Shown piece by piece: positions 27,383 to 37,609 of a DNA stretch of 64,000 nucleotides. The notes below the pieces were generated by a model. The model was given only the letters and a program-made list of their open reading frames with translations, had not been told where the DNA came from and did not search any database. Source of the stretch: Rhytidiadelphus loreus (taxonomy: Eukaryota > Streptophyta > Bryopsida > Hypnales > Hylocomiaceae); the NCBI GenBank assembly GCA_947034895.1, contig OX344763.1:4590501-4654500 (forward strand), read 5' to 3'. Each line of letters opens with the position of its first letter. Within the stretch, counting starts at the first letter, position 1. A program made the translations under genes and the position numbers.

Positions 27383-28460
27383 CTATTTTAGGTACTTGGC
27401 AACCTTATTTGTGAGTTGATTTGGGCTTAGGACTACTAAAAGTTTGTTGTGAATTGAGTGTAATGTAGACTCTTGATAATCCCAATTTGCATCTCTATAA
27501 TTGTACAAAAATGACTCCAAATCTTTCACTCCATCATACACTCCTATTTCAATTCTCAAATCTTTGGTCAAGACATTTCTAATCTTTTCATTCACTATCA
27601 TTTCCTTCTTGTAATACTTCAAGATGATCTTTGAGCTCTAGTCCCAATCATCACTATCATCCTCTGTCACCATTTCTATTTGACAAATATCTCTTGTAGG
27701 TGAAGTCTAATCTTCCTCAAGTTTTCAAGGTTGCATATCTTTACCAAGGTTTTCTAAAATCTCTACTTCATATTGATTTTTGGTAGTTTCTATTATTAGA
27801 TTTGAATATTTGATGTGAAAAACTCTTCAGAGTTAGATCCGCAACATCTTTCAGATTTGTTGAATGTACTCCCTTTAGTTCAGAATTAATATTACTGAAA
27901 ATCACCTTAAACTAAGACTTTGTGGTTGCCGCCCCTTCTAGTGGACAAATTTATGGTTGTGGTTGAGTTCCCCAACTTGCACAAACAACTTGTTTACTAT
28001 AGTCATGACAATCTGCAACTCTTATGTTCAAATATTCAACAGTACCTTCAAAGATGACACTATAAATATCAATCCGAATTAACAAATTTGTATACATGCT
28101 AATAACATTTTCCCAAAAGGTATCCATATAGGCTCACTTCTTTGGAATTCTAGTAAGGACCTTTGCAAGAATGAATACAAATTTCAGATATTGCCCTATT
28201 GCATAATAATCTTGATGGTTCACTTTCTTTCAAGGTTTTAGATGTGACAAACAAATTGTATCCTCTTCCAACTCAACAACTTTTGCTTTGTGTTGCATAT
28301 CTTCAATTGTTTCAAAATTGAGAGCTCACACACTCTCATAGACTTCACATTGTCATAGCTAAGCTAGGGGGATTAAAATCTTCAACTTCAATTGTTGATG
28401 ACTTCTAGCCTCTTAGAAAAAAAAGATGCTCTTCCAACAAAATCTCTAGCAAATAAACCT
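27383..28460 (-). pseudogene. Decayed coding relic of unknown type
   Basis: The reverse strand has a discontinuous protein-like frame. Its longest open part (27383-27622) encodes 79 residues including RIEIGVYDGVKDLESFLYNY, which loosely resembles the start of retrotransposon gag proteins. Further fragments upstream on the same strand (to about 28460) are interrupted by stops. The family is not identified; a transposon origin is inferred from its surroundings. Confidence 0.3.
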
Positions 28461-28683
28461 TTGCCTTCTTGCTAGCACTATGTCATTTAGTGTCAATTCT
28501 TCCTCCTTGAATAGATCTTGCACATCCTACGCTAGACACTCCTTCTCTTCCCCTAAGAACTCCACCACTATGGGGTGGCCAATCCCCCACGGCATAGGCT
28601 ACTTGGTGTGCTTCAAAGTATTCCGTCCACTACTACCACGGAACTCTCCATTGTTCAAACCGCTAAAGCACCCCATATCCTCT

Positions 28684-28815
28684 CACTAGTAGAAAATCCT
28701 GCCTAATTTGTTGTTTTGGTTGCGTTGATCATCAACAAATTTCTATTGATCAACAGAAATTTGTTGACGATCAACGCAACCAAAACAACAAATTGGGCAG
28801 GATTTTCTACTAGTG
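28684..28815. mobile_element. CACTA-type foldback MITE
   Basis: 132 bp forming a nearly perfect hairpin with ~60-bp arms. It begins CACTAGTAGAAAATCCTGCC and ends with the complement ...CTACTAGTG. It is flanked by a 3-bp duplication TCT (28681-28683 and 28816-28818), as expected for CACTA (En/Spm) elements. High arm identity suggests recent insertion. Confidence 0.88.
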
Positions 28816-29129
28816 TCTACTGACTTTGTGCCAATTTGGGCTTCTACAAATTTTAGCACATTATGGTTAAAAAAAGATCCCAAATCTCTTTGGAATTCCT
28901 TGCTAGATTAACTGTTAGCTTGTTTTTGAGGACAAACTTTGCCGCTTTGAGCACATGATTGTTTTTTAAGACCACTACAGGGTTTTCCCTTCTTTTCAAG
29001 CAAGCTCTTTTTCAATTTTAGTTGCTCACTCTCTTATTTTGCTTCTATTTATTTTCACTTTCGGTGCTTTGGAATGGAATGATGCTTAGAGGGCTCACTT
29101 GCTTGCTAGTTGAGATTTATTTTATGATA

Positions 29130-30294
29130 TTGATGAGGAGGAAGAATTGGCTTTGAACTTGAATTTGGATTTAAAATTTAGGGTAAACAATCAATTCATT
29201 AGGCCTTCTATTGCAAGCCGGTGAGATGCATGATAGGATGTTTAAGGATTATTTTAGTGAAACTCCTAAGTACATGGCTTCTCTCTTTAGACAATGCTAT
29301 AGAATGTGTCATTCCTTATTTGTATCTATCATGGACAAAGTTTGTGCCCATGATTATTATTTTGTGTAGAAGAAAGATGCATTTGGGATTCTAGAATTGT
29401 CTTTGCATAAGAAGATTAATGTTGCTTTCTGTATGCTTTCATATGGCATTTGTATAGATGCCACAAATGAATATCATCAAACAAGTGAGACAACTATAAT
29501 GGAGCCTATAAAGAGGTTTTGTGTGACAATTTGGGCGATTTTTGAGGAACATCATTTGAAGCAACTGCCTAGCAAACTTTGAGAAGCACTTGGCCCTAAA
29601 TGATGCTCAAGAATTTTTGGGTACATTTGCTTCATTGGATTGTATGCACTATGAATGGAAAAATTGTCATGTAGCTTGATAAAGAGACTTTTGGGGATAG
29701 ATGTGGTAATAAGTCTATCATTCTTAAAGTCATAGCCACTAAGGATTTGCATATTTAGCATGCTTTCTTTGAATTCTTGGGGTCTAAAAATGACCTCAAC
29801 AGACTAGACCGCTCTCAATTGATGCATAACATGTTGACTAGGAAGTGGCAAGATACACAATTGATTGTAAATTGGTATTATCTTTTGATTGATGGCATCT
29901 ATCCTCCTTAGACTTGTTTTGTTCAAAGCATCCACCAAGCTACCAATGCAAAGAAGAAGTACTTTGCACAATGACAAGAGGCCATCCACAAAAACGTAGA
30001 ACAATGTTTTGGTGTCCTTTTAGCCCAATTTACTATCACTAGAAATTTGTGCCGACAATAGAGCATGGAAGTCATAGTAGATATTATGTTTGCATGTTAC
30101 ACCTTCCACAACATAATAGTGAGGATGAACAAGATGTACATGGCTTTGAAGATATAGTGATAGAGTTGCAAAGCAAGAATCCATTGACATCCAATAGAGG
30201 ATTAACATTTGATGAATTGATCACAAGCACTAAAGAGATAGAGGATGCAAACACTCACTATGGATTGAGAGGAGACCTTACAGAACATTTGTGA
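29130..30294 (+). pseudogene. PIF/Harbinger (HARBI1-like, DDE_4) transposase relic
   Basis: Degenerate copy of the plant PIF/Harbinger transposase. Recognisable blocks in order: an acidic start (DEEEELALNL), DYFSETPKYMASLFRQCYRM near 29250, HDYYFV near 29352, FGILELSLHKKINVAFCMLS, ATNEYHQTSETTIMEPIKRF, SLDCMHYEWKN near 29634 (first catalytic Asp), KNDLNRLDRS (second), VEQCFGVLLAQFTITRNL near 29998, and an EIEDANTHYGLRGDLTEHL tail ending at 30294. At least six in-frame stops (for example near 29368, 29579, 29678, 29756, 29908 and 29972) plus frameshifts show it is dead. No clear terminal repeats with a 3-bp TTA/TAA duplication were found around it. Separate from the Myb-like relic at 39 kb, which is on the other strand. 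Confidence 0.88.
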
Positions 30295-30770
30295 GCATTA
30301 AGAGGAATTAACATGGCATAAATTCACAACATTAAGAGGAGTTAACGTGGCATAAATTCACAAGTATGCAATACATTACTATCATTGATGGTAGTTTTTA
30401 CTATTCAAAGTGAGTCCAATGTTCTAATTCCCTTCATCTACAACTCTATCTCTTTCTTCCCTACTACCTAAAATCCACCATATTGTTTATATATCTTAAT
30501 CCACATGAGAAAGTCCATCCCACTAATTTTGTGAAGTTTGGCCATGGATTTAGGGATGGTATTCTCAAGTCAAGTCCACATTGCTTCTTGTTGGAACACC
30601 TAGCATAAAAAAAAACCAAGGCATCTCGAACAATAAATCCTAAAGCAAAAGAAAATTAGAATGAAGCATGAAAGCCAAACTAAAAACCTATTAGTGGGTG
30701 TTGCAACTTCATTGTATGAAATTCTCATTTGAATATTGAATGAGAAAACATTACAAGAGAAAACATTCTA

Positions 30771-30890
30771 CATTACAAGAGATTCTAGGGCAAGGGAGGG
30801 CCGTTTCGGGCATGTTCCCTGCCCTAGGAACAATTAGAATTTTTAAATATTAAAAAATTATTAAAAAATTAAAAATTAAAAATAAATAAT

Positions 30891-30921
<31 letters not shown>

Positions 30922-31052
30922 TTAATAGCAGTTGACGTGGCATAGTTGTGGCCATGTCAGATCGTTGTTGTGACATAGTTCCTAGTATTTCCCGCTGTTC
31001 GGGAATTCTTGGGAACTCACAGTCTTGTTTTGGCCTGAAAAATCTTCTAATG
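30771..31052. mobile_element. MITE of the ATTAG(R)AG family, copy 2
   Basis: 282 bp with inverted ends CATTACAAGAGATT and, reversed from the right, CATTAGAAGATTTTTC. It has GC-rich arms (GGGAGGGCCGTTTCG, also found in copy 3) and a long A/T core with TTTAT repeats. The flanking dinucleotide TA occurs on both sides. Confidence 0.65.
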
Positions 31053-31109
31053 TAAGAAGGCCATTTTGAATTCAATAAGATCCAGGGTAAAGAAAACTTG
31101 AAATTATAC

Positions 31110-31389
31110 CATTAGAGGAGTTTTCGGACCCTTGGAGGGCCGTTTCAAGCAGCTGCGGGGGAACTGTCTCCCTGCAGTTTTTGGGGAACGGCTGTTCCCG
31201 ATAAAAAAAATAAAAAAATAAAAAAAGTTTTATTCTTGAAATGCAAAAAAAAACAGAAAAAAAAAATTTCATTTTTTTCCGACGTAGAAGTCGCCATTCC
31301 ACGTCTGCAAGCTGCTGCGGCCCCCTGCGAACCAGTTCCCACAGTCTGGGAACTCACAACCCTCCAGGGGGCTGAAATCTCCTCTAATG
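31110..31389. mobile_element. MITE of the ATTAGAGGAG family, copy 3
   Basis: 280 bp with perfect 11-bp terminal repeats CATTAGAGGAG continuing as imperfect complementarity (GGACCCTTGGAGGG versus GCCCCCTGGAGGG). Arm sequence GGAGGGCCGTTTC is shared with copy 2, only 58 bp away. The core is A-rich and non-coding. Confidence 0.72.
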
Positions 31390-31509
31390 TTTGCAACATA
31401 GCCCCAAAAATTACAATGCAAAGAGCTTGGATTTTGGACTTCATTGCAAAATAAGTTTGAAATTAGAATTAAAAAATGAAGTGGCAAAAAACAATGAACA
31501 GAGCTTTAA

Positions 31510-31751
31510 CCCCTGAGCACCTAAAGGGCCAAAATATGGCCTCTCCATTTTTTAAAGATGTCCTTGTTTGACTCTTATAATCTTTTCAATGGTACGATCA
31601 AAGGACGCGTTTCTCTCCATGTATCTTTGGACATGTCTCTACTATCAATCGGTATGGTCAATTAGTGTAGATCTTTTTTTAGGTGATAGTTTAATTGGAA
31701 TGAGTATAGAAAGGTTTGGATTTTTGTAAACATGGGCTAGGCGCTCAGGGG
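31510..31751. mobile_element. TTAA-flanked inverted-terminal element, copy E (short form)
   Basis: 242 bp with exact TTAA at 31506-31509 and 31752-31755. The terminal repeats are the best of the family: CCCCTGAGCACCTA on the left versus CCCCTGAGCGCCTA reversed from the right. Interior unrelated to copies A and D. Confidence 0.75.
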
Positions 31752-31769
31752 TTAATATGAGACTATGAA

Positions 31770-32040
31770 TCCTATATAAAATGAAATGGCAAATTCAACC
31801 ATGAAATGAATAAACCAAAGTGTACTATAATGGAATTGGGTACTTTGAAGCCTAGAAAGACTGAAAATCAAAATAAAACATGAAATCCATCCAAAATTGT
31901 GTACAGAGCTCAAATTTGAAATTTTGAAGCCAAAAGTCATTGAAAATTAAATTGAAACATGACAAATACTTAAAATTGTGACATAGCTGAAATTAGGGAT
32001 TGTAAAGCAAAAAAAAACTGAAATTTGAATTCATACATGA
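31770..32040. repeat. Small array of the degenerate ~80-bp satellite
   Basis: A few units containing the phrase ACATAGCTGAAATTAGGGATT (for example near 31980) or variants, matching the larger array at 37610-38900. It stands directly to the left of the GATAC-rich repeat block. Confidence 0.5.
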
Positions 32041-32480
32041 AAATGAACTCTTAAACTGTCTACAATGTACCCAAAAGAGTAAGCCAAGGGTATTAGTTGC
32101 CCCCTTCAAAAAATTTAAAGGTCGTTGATTGTGTTTTCTTTAAAATGCTTGTCTTCAAAATCGCCATCGATTACTCAAAAAAATTTAAGTCGCTGATCTT
32201 TAAGAGTTAATTTGAGCCATCCATCCAAATACGGATACGATATCGAATATGAATTAGTGTATGGTTACGGATATTGTAAGGATACAATACCAAAATAGGG
32301 ATCAAATACTTGATATTGGAATATGGTACACTACGAATACGAATACAAGTGCGGATATGGATACAATATACATATACGGGATACGGGATACAAATACAAG
32401 TAGGGGGGACAAAGAATTAAGAAATTAATTTTAATTAATGATTTTTTTTAAACCCAAGGTGGGGGGAGTTTAATTTTTTT
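32041..32480. repeat. GATAC-rich repeat block, copy 1
   Basis: Direct counterpart of 37066-37560. Both contain CAATGTACCCAAAAGAGTAAG, then GTATTAGTTGCCCCCT, then a run of GGATACGAATAC-like minisatellite (32225-32400), then AAGAATTAAGAAATTAATTT and a G-run. A partial inverted copy lies at 35540-35592. Confidence 0.7.
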
Positions 32481-33420
32481 TTACTTAATTAATTTTTTTT
32501 AGCTCATTGTGACAGTTTGTCACAATGACAATGAACTCAAAAGATGTAGTGACTGCATTACTATCTACAACTAGTGCAACTACCGGCATCTTATAGTAAG
32601 ATGCAACAAGATTTCATTTGACATTTTTGGGGACCTTAGGCATCAAAAATGGCCCATTTGGAGATTTTTTTGGTGAAACATAGTAAAAAACTTTAGGGTT
32701 AAGGAATTGAATTATGATTATAATCTCTAGTGCAAGCGGACAACCTTTTTATTTCTTTTGTTCAAAACAAATGGAAATTCCATTCTAAAACAGAAAGAAG
32801 CACAGCAGCCAAGGCCAAAGAGAGTAAAAAGAACCAAATTCTACTCAAAGTGGACAACATTTGACTCATTATAAGGATCTCTTTTTGTAGGGTTTTGAAT
32901 TAATATGTGGTAAATAGGTTGAAAACTTGAAATCACAATAAAAATATATTAAAGAAACTATGATGAAGCTTTTTTTTCCCTTTTTTTGGACACAAAGATG
33001 CAGCTTTGAGTAGTTGAAGTAAATTATAATCAAGTAACATGTTTGCTGAAAGATATTATGACGTACATACATATAGTAATCTTCTTTTTTCTTTTTTTCT
33101 TTTTTTCATAAACCACATAAGACTAAGGGAAATGTTATAATCTTATTGCAATTTGAAATGTTGACTGGACCTTAGTCTGAACATTTGGGTGTTTCGGTTG
33201 GGTTAAGTGACCCCCCTAACTTAAAGATAAAGAAAAGGAGAAAATATCAAAAATCCATCCCATCTTCAATTGTTCCCGTGGCACTTGTCTTCTAATTAAG
33301 AATCTGTCTAGATTCAACACAACAAAATAATAAATAACATTCCAATACCCTAACTTAAGTTACACCCCAAAATGACTTGCAATTATGGAAGATACAATAT
33401 ACACGTGGTTGTTTTTTAAA
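32481..33420. other. AT-rich spacer with repeat fragments
   Basis: A CTTTAGGGTTAA phrase at 32691-32702 resembles a lone TTAA-family right end. 33140-33200 (GGACCTTAGTCTGAACATTTGG) has a diverged counterpart at 34925-34960. Nothing coding. Confidence 0.4.
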
Positions 33421-33700
33421 TAATTTTTTTTAATGAAATAATTTGTTGAAAGATATCGGACATAGACATATAAGTAAAGTCATATGTTTCCTAAACCTCA
33501 CAGGACTGAGGTAAATATCATGTGTGGTTTTTGCAGGACATCCCCTGTACCACATTTTACAAAACAACTATTTCTAAAGTTGCTGCTATTGTTGCCAGAT
33601 GTATAATTGAAATACAATTTGGTCATATAATGGATTTCCCATTCTAATGAGGTTTGCATCCTAATTAAGACACCTCACATACTAAAGTCTTAATGAATTT
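33421..33700. repeat. Diverged ~250-bp direct repeat, copy 1
   Basis: Shares with 35266-35510 the blocks ACATAGACATATAAGT, TTTTACAAAACAACTAT, GTTGCCAGA(T/C)GTATAATTG and AATACAATTTGGTCATAT. With the 33140/34925 pair this implies that a ~700-bp segment was duplicated about 1.8 kb apart and then interrupted by an hAT-type MITE. Confidence 0.6.
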
Positions 33701-33735
33701 TCTATTTGATGCTTTGAGGCAAAGCCTTGCATTTT

Positions 33736-34131
33736 TCACACGATCAATCCTCGAGTTCTTGAGAAATCTTCGTGTAGATTGAGTCCTTCTTTCCTCCACT
33801 TGCGTTTGTCAATGGAAGCAAAGGCATTGCAAGTTCTTTTGGGTCCCATTTTATCCTTAAGCCATTCGCCTCTTGGAAGTTCTTTGGGTTCATTTGGATT
33901 CTTTTTTTTCTTCCATTTGCCATCGTCCAAGGTCGAGTTGTCATTGCAAGGAGAAGAAATTATGACATATCCTTCCATATCTTCTGGTTCCGCAACAAAA
34001 GAATGGCCCACCCCATGGAGCTTTGAATAATCAACTACAAAGTCTACAAAAGAAGGCATGAGGGCATTAAGAGAAACAAGTGTACCGGTGGAAGTCATGG
34101 CTACTATTATTAATGAATGGGCAACTTTCAA
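33736..34131 (-). other. Hypothetical open frame, 131 codons
   Basis: Open frame on the reverse strand with phrases such as KLHGVGHSFVAEPEDMEGYVI. The C-terminal half is very basic. I recognise no domain and found no supporting exons. The setting among repeats suggests a relic or a chance frame. Confidence 0.2.
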
Positions 34132-34363
34132 TCTCTATTTTCAAATTTTTTAGCTTGGGTCCCTTTGAATCTTCTACAAGAGACGAGAACTTTAGTAAAG
34201 AGGGATATTTTGTGTTGAGAAAAGTAGACAATGATGCAATGTAGATGAGTTTTTTGCTAGGTTGCAAAAAGATGTGTAAGCCATTCAAATGTAGAAAGCA
34301 ATTTGAGTTTTTGGTTGAGAAGGTTTCTCTAATTTATAGGTAATGGCTTGAGCAAGCCTACAT

Positions 34364-34490
34364 TAGTCTTTTACTTTTACTTGAGCATCCATTGGACATT
34401 AGTCTTTTACTTTTACTTGGGACATTAGTCTTTTACTTTTACTTGAACATCCATTGGACATTAGTCTTTTACTTTTATTTTTACTTCAAC
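34364..34490. repeat. Short tandem repeats built on ATTAGTCTTTTACTTTTACTT
   Basis: Four copies of CATTAGTCTTTTACTTTTA or a truncated version, two or three followed by GA(A/G)CATCCATTGGA. Irregular unit lengths (about 30-45 bp). Non-coding. Confidence 0.7.
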
Positions 34491-34991
34491 ATCTATCAGT
34501 TTCTACACTTCAGAGCCTGTTCCCTTAGTAGTAGGCTACGTGAATGGAGTGCTGGGCAAGCATGCTACCCAGCACTGCCTAAGTAGCTTGGAAGGCTTGG
34601 AATTCTCTTTTATTTATTTTATTATTAATTATTCGACGATGAGGTTGCCTTGACTGACTTATTAGGGTTCATGATTTATTTAGTAGTAAGCTTATTATGA
34701 TTTGGGGAAGGAAAAGAAGGAGGTCGATAGATTGAAGCTCTAATCCAGTATGAGTCATGTATCGTCCACGCCAATCATTTGAAACTGGAAGAAATACATT
34801 ACGGTACACAGAAAAAATAAATTGGGTGCCAACAACAGAAATATATATTCTGTGTGAAGAAGAAAAAAAATCCCATGAGGTGAAATTAAAATCAAATAAA
34901 AAGTCATGTTGCAATCTGAAAATGTGGACTGGACCCTTGTTAGTTTGAACATTTGGGTGCTTGGGTACCTTAGCCAAGGTCAAGTATCAAT

Positions 34992-35217
34992 GGCCAGGGA
35001 GAACTGACCCCCTCGCTCGGCTCTGCGGGCAAACCCTGGAATTATTTATTTTCTGGACATGAATGTTTTTGCAAATTTTGAATTCATTTTTGCGATCAGA
35101 GACCCCGAATTAGCTAGGTGAGGTGAAGAGTGTACCCTAAAACGGCCCCAAATAGGGGGCATTTTTTTTACTTGCACCCCTGGTAAGGCCGAGCGAGGGG
35201 GTCAATCCACCCTGATC
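34992..35217. mobile_element. hAT-type MITE with 8-bp target duplication
   Basis: 226 bp flanked by the exact 8-bp repeat GTATCAAT (34984-34991 and 35218-35225). Terminal inverted repeats include CAGGG close to each end and a perfect inner stretch TGACCCCCTCGCTCGGC. An 8-bp duplication with CAGGG-like ends is the hallmark of hAT elements. Non-coding. Confidence 0.85.
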
Positions 35218-35265
35218 GTATCAATTTGCAGGAAGATACATTTAAAAAAAACTAAACTTTTTTTA

Positions 35266-35592
35266 TACAGATAGAAACAATCAGCTGAAAGATATTGCTC
35301 TAAACATAGACATATAAGTTAAGTCGTGTGTTTCGTAAACCTCAGAAGACTAAGGTAAATATCATTTGTGACTTTGCAGGACATTCTTCGCACCATATTT
35401 TACAAAACAACTATATTTCTGAAGTTGTTGCTATTGTTGCCAGACGTATAATTGAAATACAATTTGGTCATATCTTGGATTTTCCATTCTAATAAGGTTT
35501 GTATTTTGAGATACCTTGTTAAATTTTTTTGAGAATTCGATGGTGATTTCAAAGGTAAGCATTTTAAAGAAAACACAATCAACGGCCTTCAA
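35266..35592. repeat. Diverged direct repeat copy 2 plus inverted piece of the GATAC block
   Basis: 35266-35510 matches 33421-33700. 35540-35592 (AAGCATTTTAAAGAAAACAC) is the reverse complement of 32119-32170 in the GATAC block and stops exactly where TTAA-family copy F begins. Confidence 0.55.
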
Positions 35593-36939
35593 CCTCTAAA
35601 CGTCCAAACAACATTTTTTGGCAACATAGTGGTTTTGGGCAGCTCACTATAGACGGAGTTTTTCTTCTTTTTCTTTGAAAATTTCACACAATATGGAGAC
35701 AAGGAGTAGCTTTAAGACGCAACAATTTTCATAACTTTTGACTACATGGTTCAAAAGTTATTGCATGATATGTAATTTTCAATGTTCAACGGGCAGCCTG
35801 GGCAAAAAAAAAACTTCTTTGAAATCACTTTTTTTTAAATAAAAATTTGAAATTGATTCTCTAGGTTTTTATATATGTATAGGAGCCGACCCATACCTAA
35901 TCACTTAAGCAATTACACATTTATGGAGCGCAGATTTTTGAGTGCCAAATTTTTTCCATGTACAGAAATAGAATTTGGAAGGATTGCATATTTTTCCAGA
36001 ATTTTATTACACTAAATGTAATTATTATGAATTTTTTAGTGAAAGATTCTCTTCAACCTACAATGGTGATATAGACCTTTGTATTTTCTAACCATAGGCT
36101 CATTGCAAAATCGACCAAGGGTTGGTTGCAATATTAACAGCCTTGCAACCAATCATAATGTGCCAGAACTGCTCCTCGAACTATGCGACAACTTGACATA
36201 ACTACATCAGTCTATGGTTGATAATACAACAGTCTATAGGTTAGGTATAGGAGACGATCAGGTATGGGTCGGCTACCATAGTTAGCTTTGAATCATTCCA
36301 TTTTGATTAATGAGATGAAAGTTATGAGGAATTTTAGTTTGGGTTAGTTTTTGGGTAGTTATGGAATCTCTATTCTAAAATAAACTTTGAAGTCCTTTAT
36401 TCAACTCAATTTTAAATATTTGTGGAAACAAATAAAAAAAAATAAGGTGTATATTGTTTATTACAACATTACAACCATTGGAATTGGCATTTTTCAATTC
36501 CATAAATAAATTGTTAACAATTTAGTATTTTGAATCATTCTCTACTTCTTTCTACTTATTATTTTTTTCCTACATGTTGTACAATTCCAAATTATCTAAA
36601 ATCATTCAAGCATGTAGCCAACTTGCCTTGAAGAAGGAATCCAAAGAGTAGCCACCATTTTGGACATTTTTTTATACAAATGTGACCTTGTGAAGTGCAA
36701 CTGCCAAATTTTTCACAAAGGCTCAAAAGATGATTTTTGTCACTTCAAATGCTATAAGCTTACAATGTACATAGTAGAAATTTCTGAAATTTTTTCTACA
36801 TCTTCTCAAAGGAGTGCACTACAAGATCCTACAATTACTTGTATCTCAAAATGATTATTTAAAAAAAAATGGTGATTGTACTAGAAATGGCAATTTTGGA
36901 GTGATTTGGCTGAAAACATAGTCCAAATCATTTAGGGGG
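35593..36939. mobile_element. TTAA-flanked element, copy F, interrupted by another MITE
   Basis: Left end CCTCTAAACGTCCAAAC follows TTCAA (a mutated TTAA); right end TTTAGGGGG is followed by TTAA (36940-36943). Without the nested 35877-36283 insert it is about 940 bp, close to copy C (924 bp). Part of its interior (around 36284-36345) is the reverse complement of copy C near 9685-9730. Non-coding. Confidence 0.55.
35877..36283. mobile_element. MITE with AGCCGACCCATACC termini, copy 2, nested in copy F
   Basis: About 407 bp with inverted ends GGAGCCGACCCATACCTAAT and, reversed from the right, GTAGCCGACCCATACCTGAT. Near-identical to 12545-12947. Its position inside copy F dates it as younger than that element. 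Confidence 0.78.
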
Positions 36940-37065
36940 TTAATAAAACTTATATTTTGGAATGCATTTTGGATTTTTCAAAACAATCCCCATCTTAAAG
37001 GGTAAATTTAATGTTATCAAATATCCAATCGCATACATGATATTTCACCATGGTTATCAACTTTA

Positions 37066-37560
37066 CAATGTACCCAAAAGAGTAAGTCAATGGTATTAGT
37101 TGCCCCCTCACTCTCTCAAAAAATTTAAAGGCCATTGATTGTTTTAAAAAAAAATTCTTACCTTCAAAATCGTCGTCAATTTCTCAAAATTTCTTAAGCC
37201 CTTAATCTTTGAGATTTAATCTGAGCCATTCATCCAAATACAAATATGGATATGATATACGGATATGAACCAGAGTATGGTTATGGATATTGTACAGATA
37301 CGGTACCCAAATATGGATACAAATACTTGATATTGGAATACGATACAATACGAATATGGATACGATATACAAATACAAATACAAGTGCAAATACGGATAC
37401 GATATACGAATATGGGATTCATTGTCCCATATTGTTTGTCATATTAACCTCGTTCAAAAAATCACAAGTAGGGGGAGGAAGGGGATGAAGAATTAAGAAA
37501 TTAATTTTAATTAATAAATTTTTTAAAACCTGGGGTGGGGTTGGGGGGAGTTAAAAAAAT
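37066..37560. repeat. GATAC-rich repeat block, copy 2
   Basis: Direct repeat of 32041-32480, with a longer GGATACGATATACGAATA-type minisatellite at 37225-37420. The minisatellite opens several frames by chance; these are not genes. Confidence 0.7.
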
Positions 37561-37609
37561 TTTAATTAATAATTATTTTTTAAGCTCATTGTCATTGTGA
37601 TAGATTGTC

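Noticed and set aside
37225..37420. Long Tyr/Asp/Gly/Ile-rich reading frames
   Set aside because: They result from the GATAC minisatellite being open in several frames on both strands.
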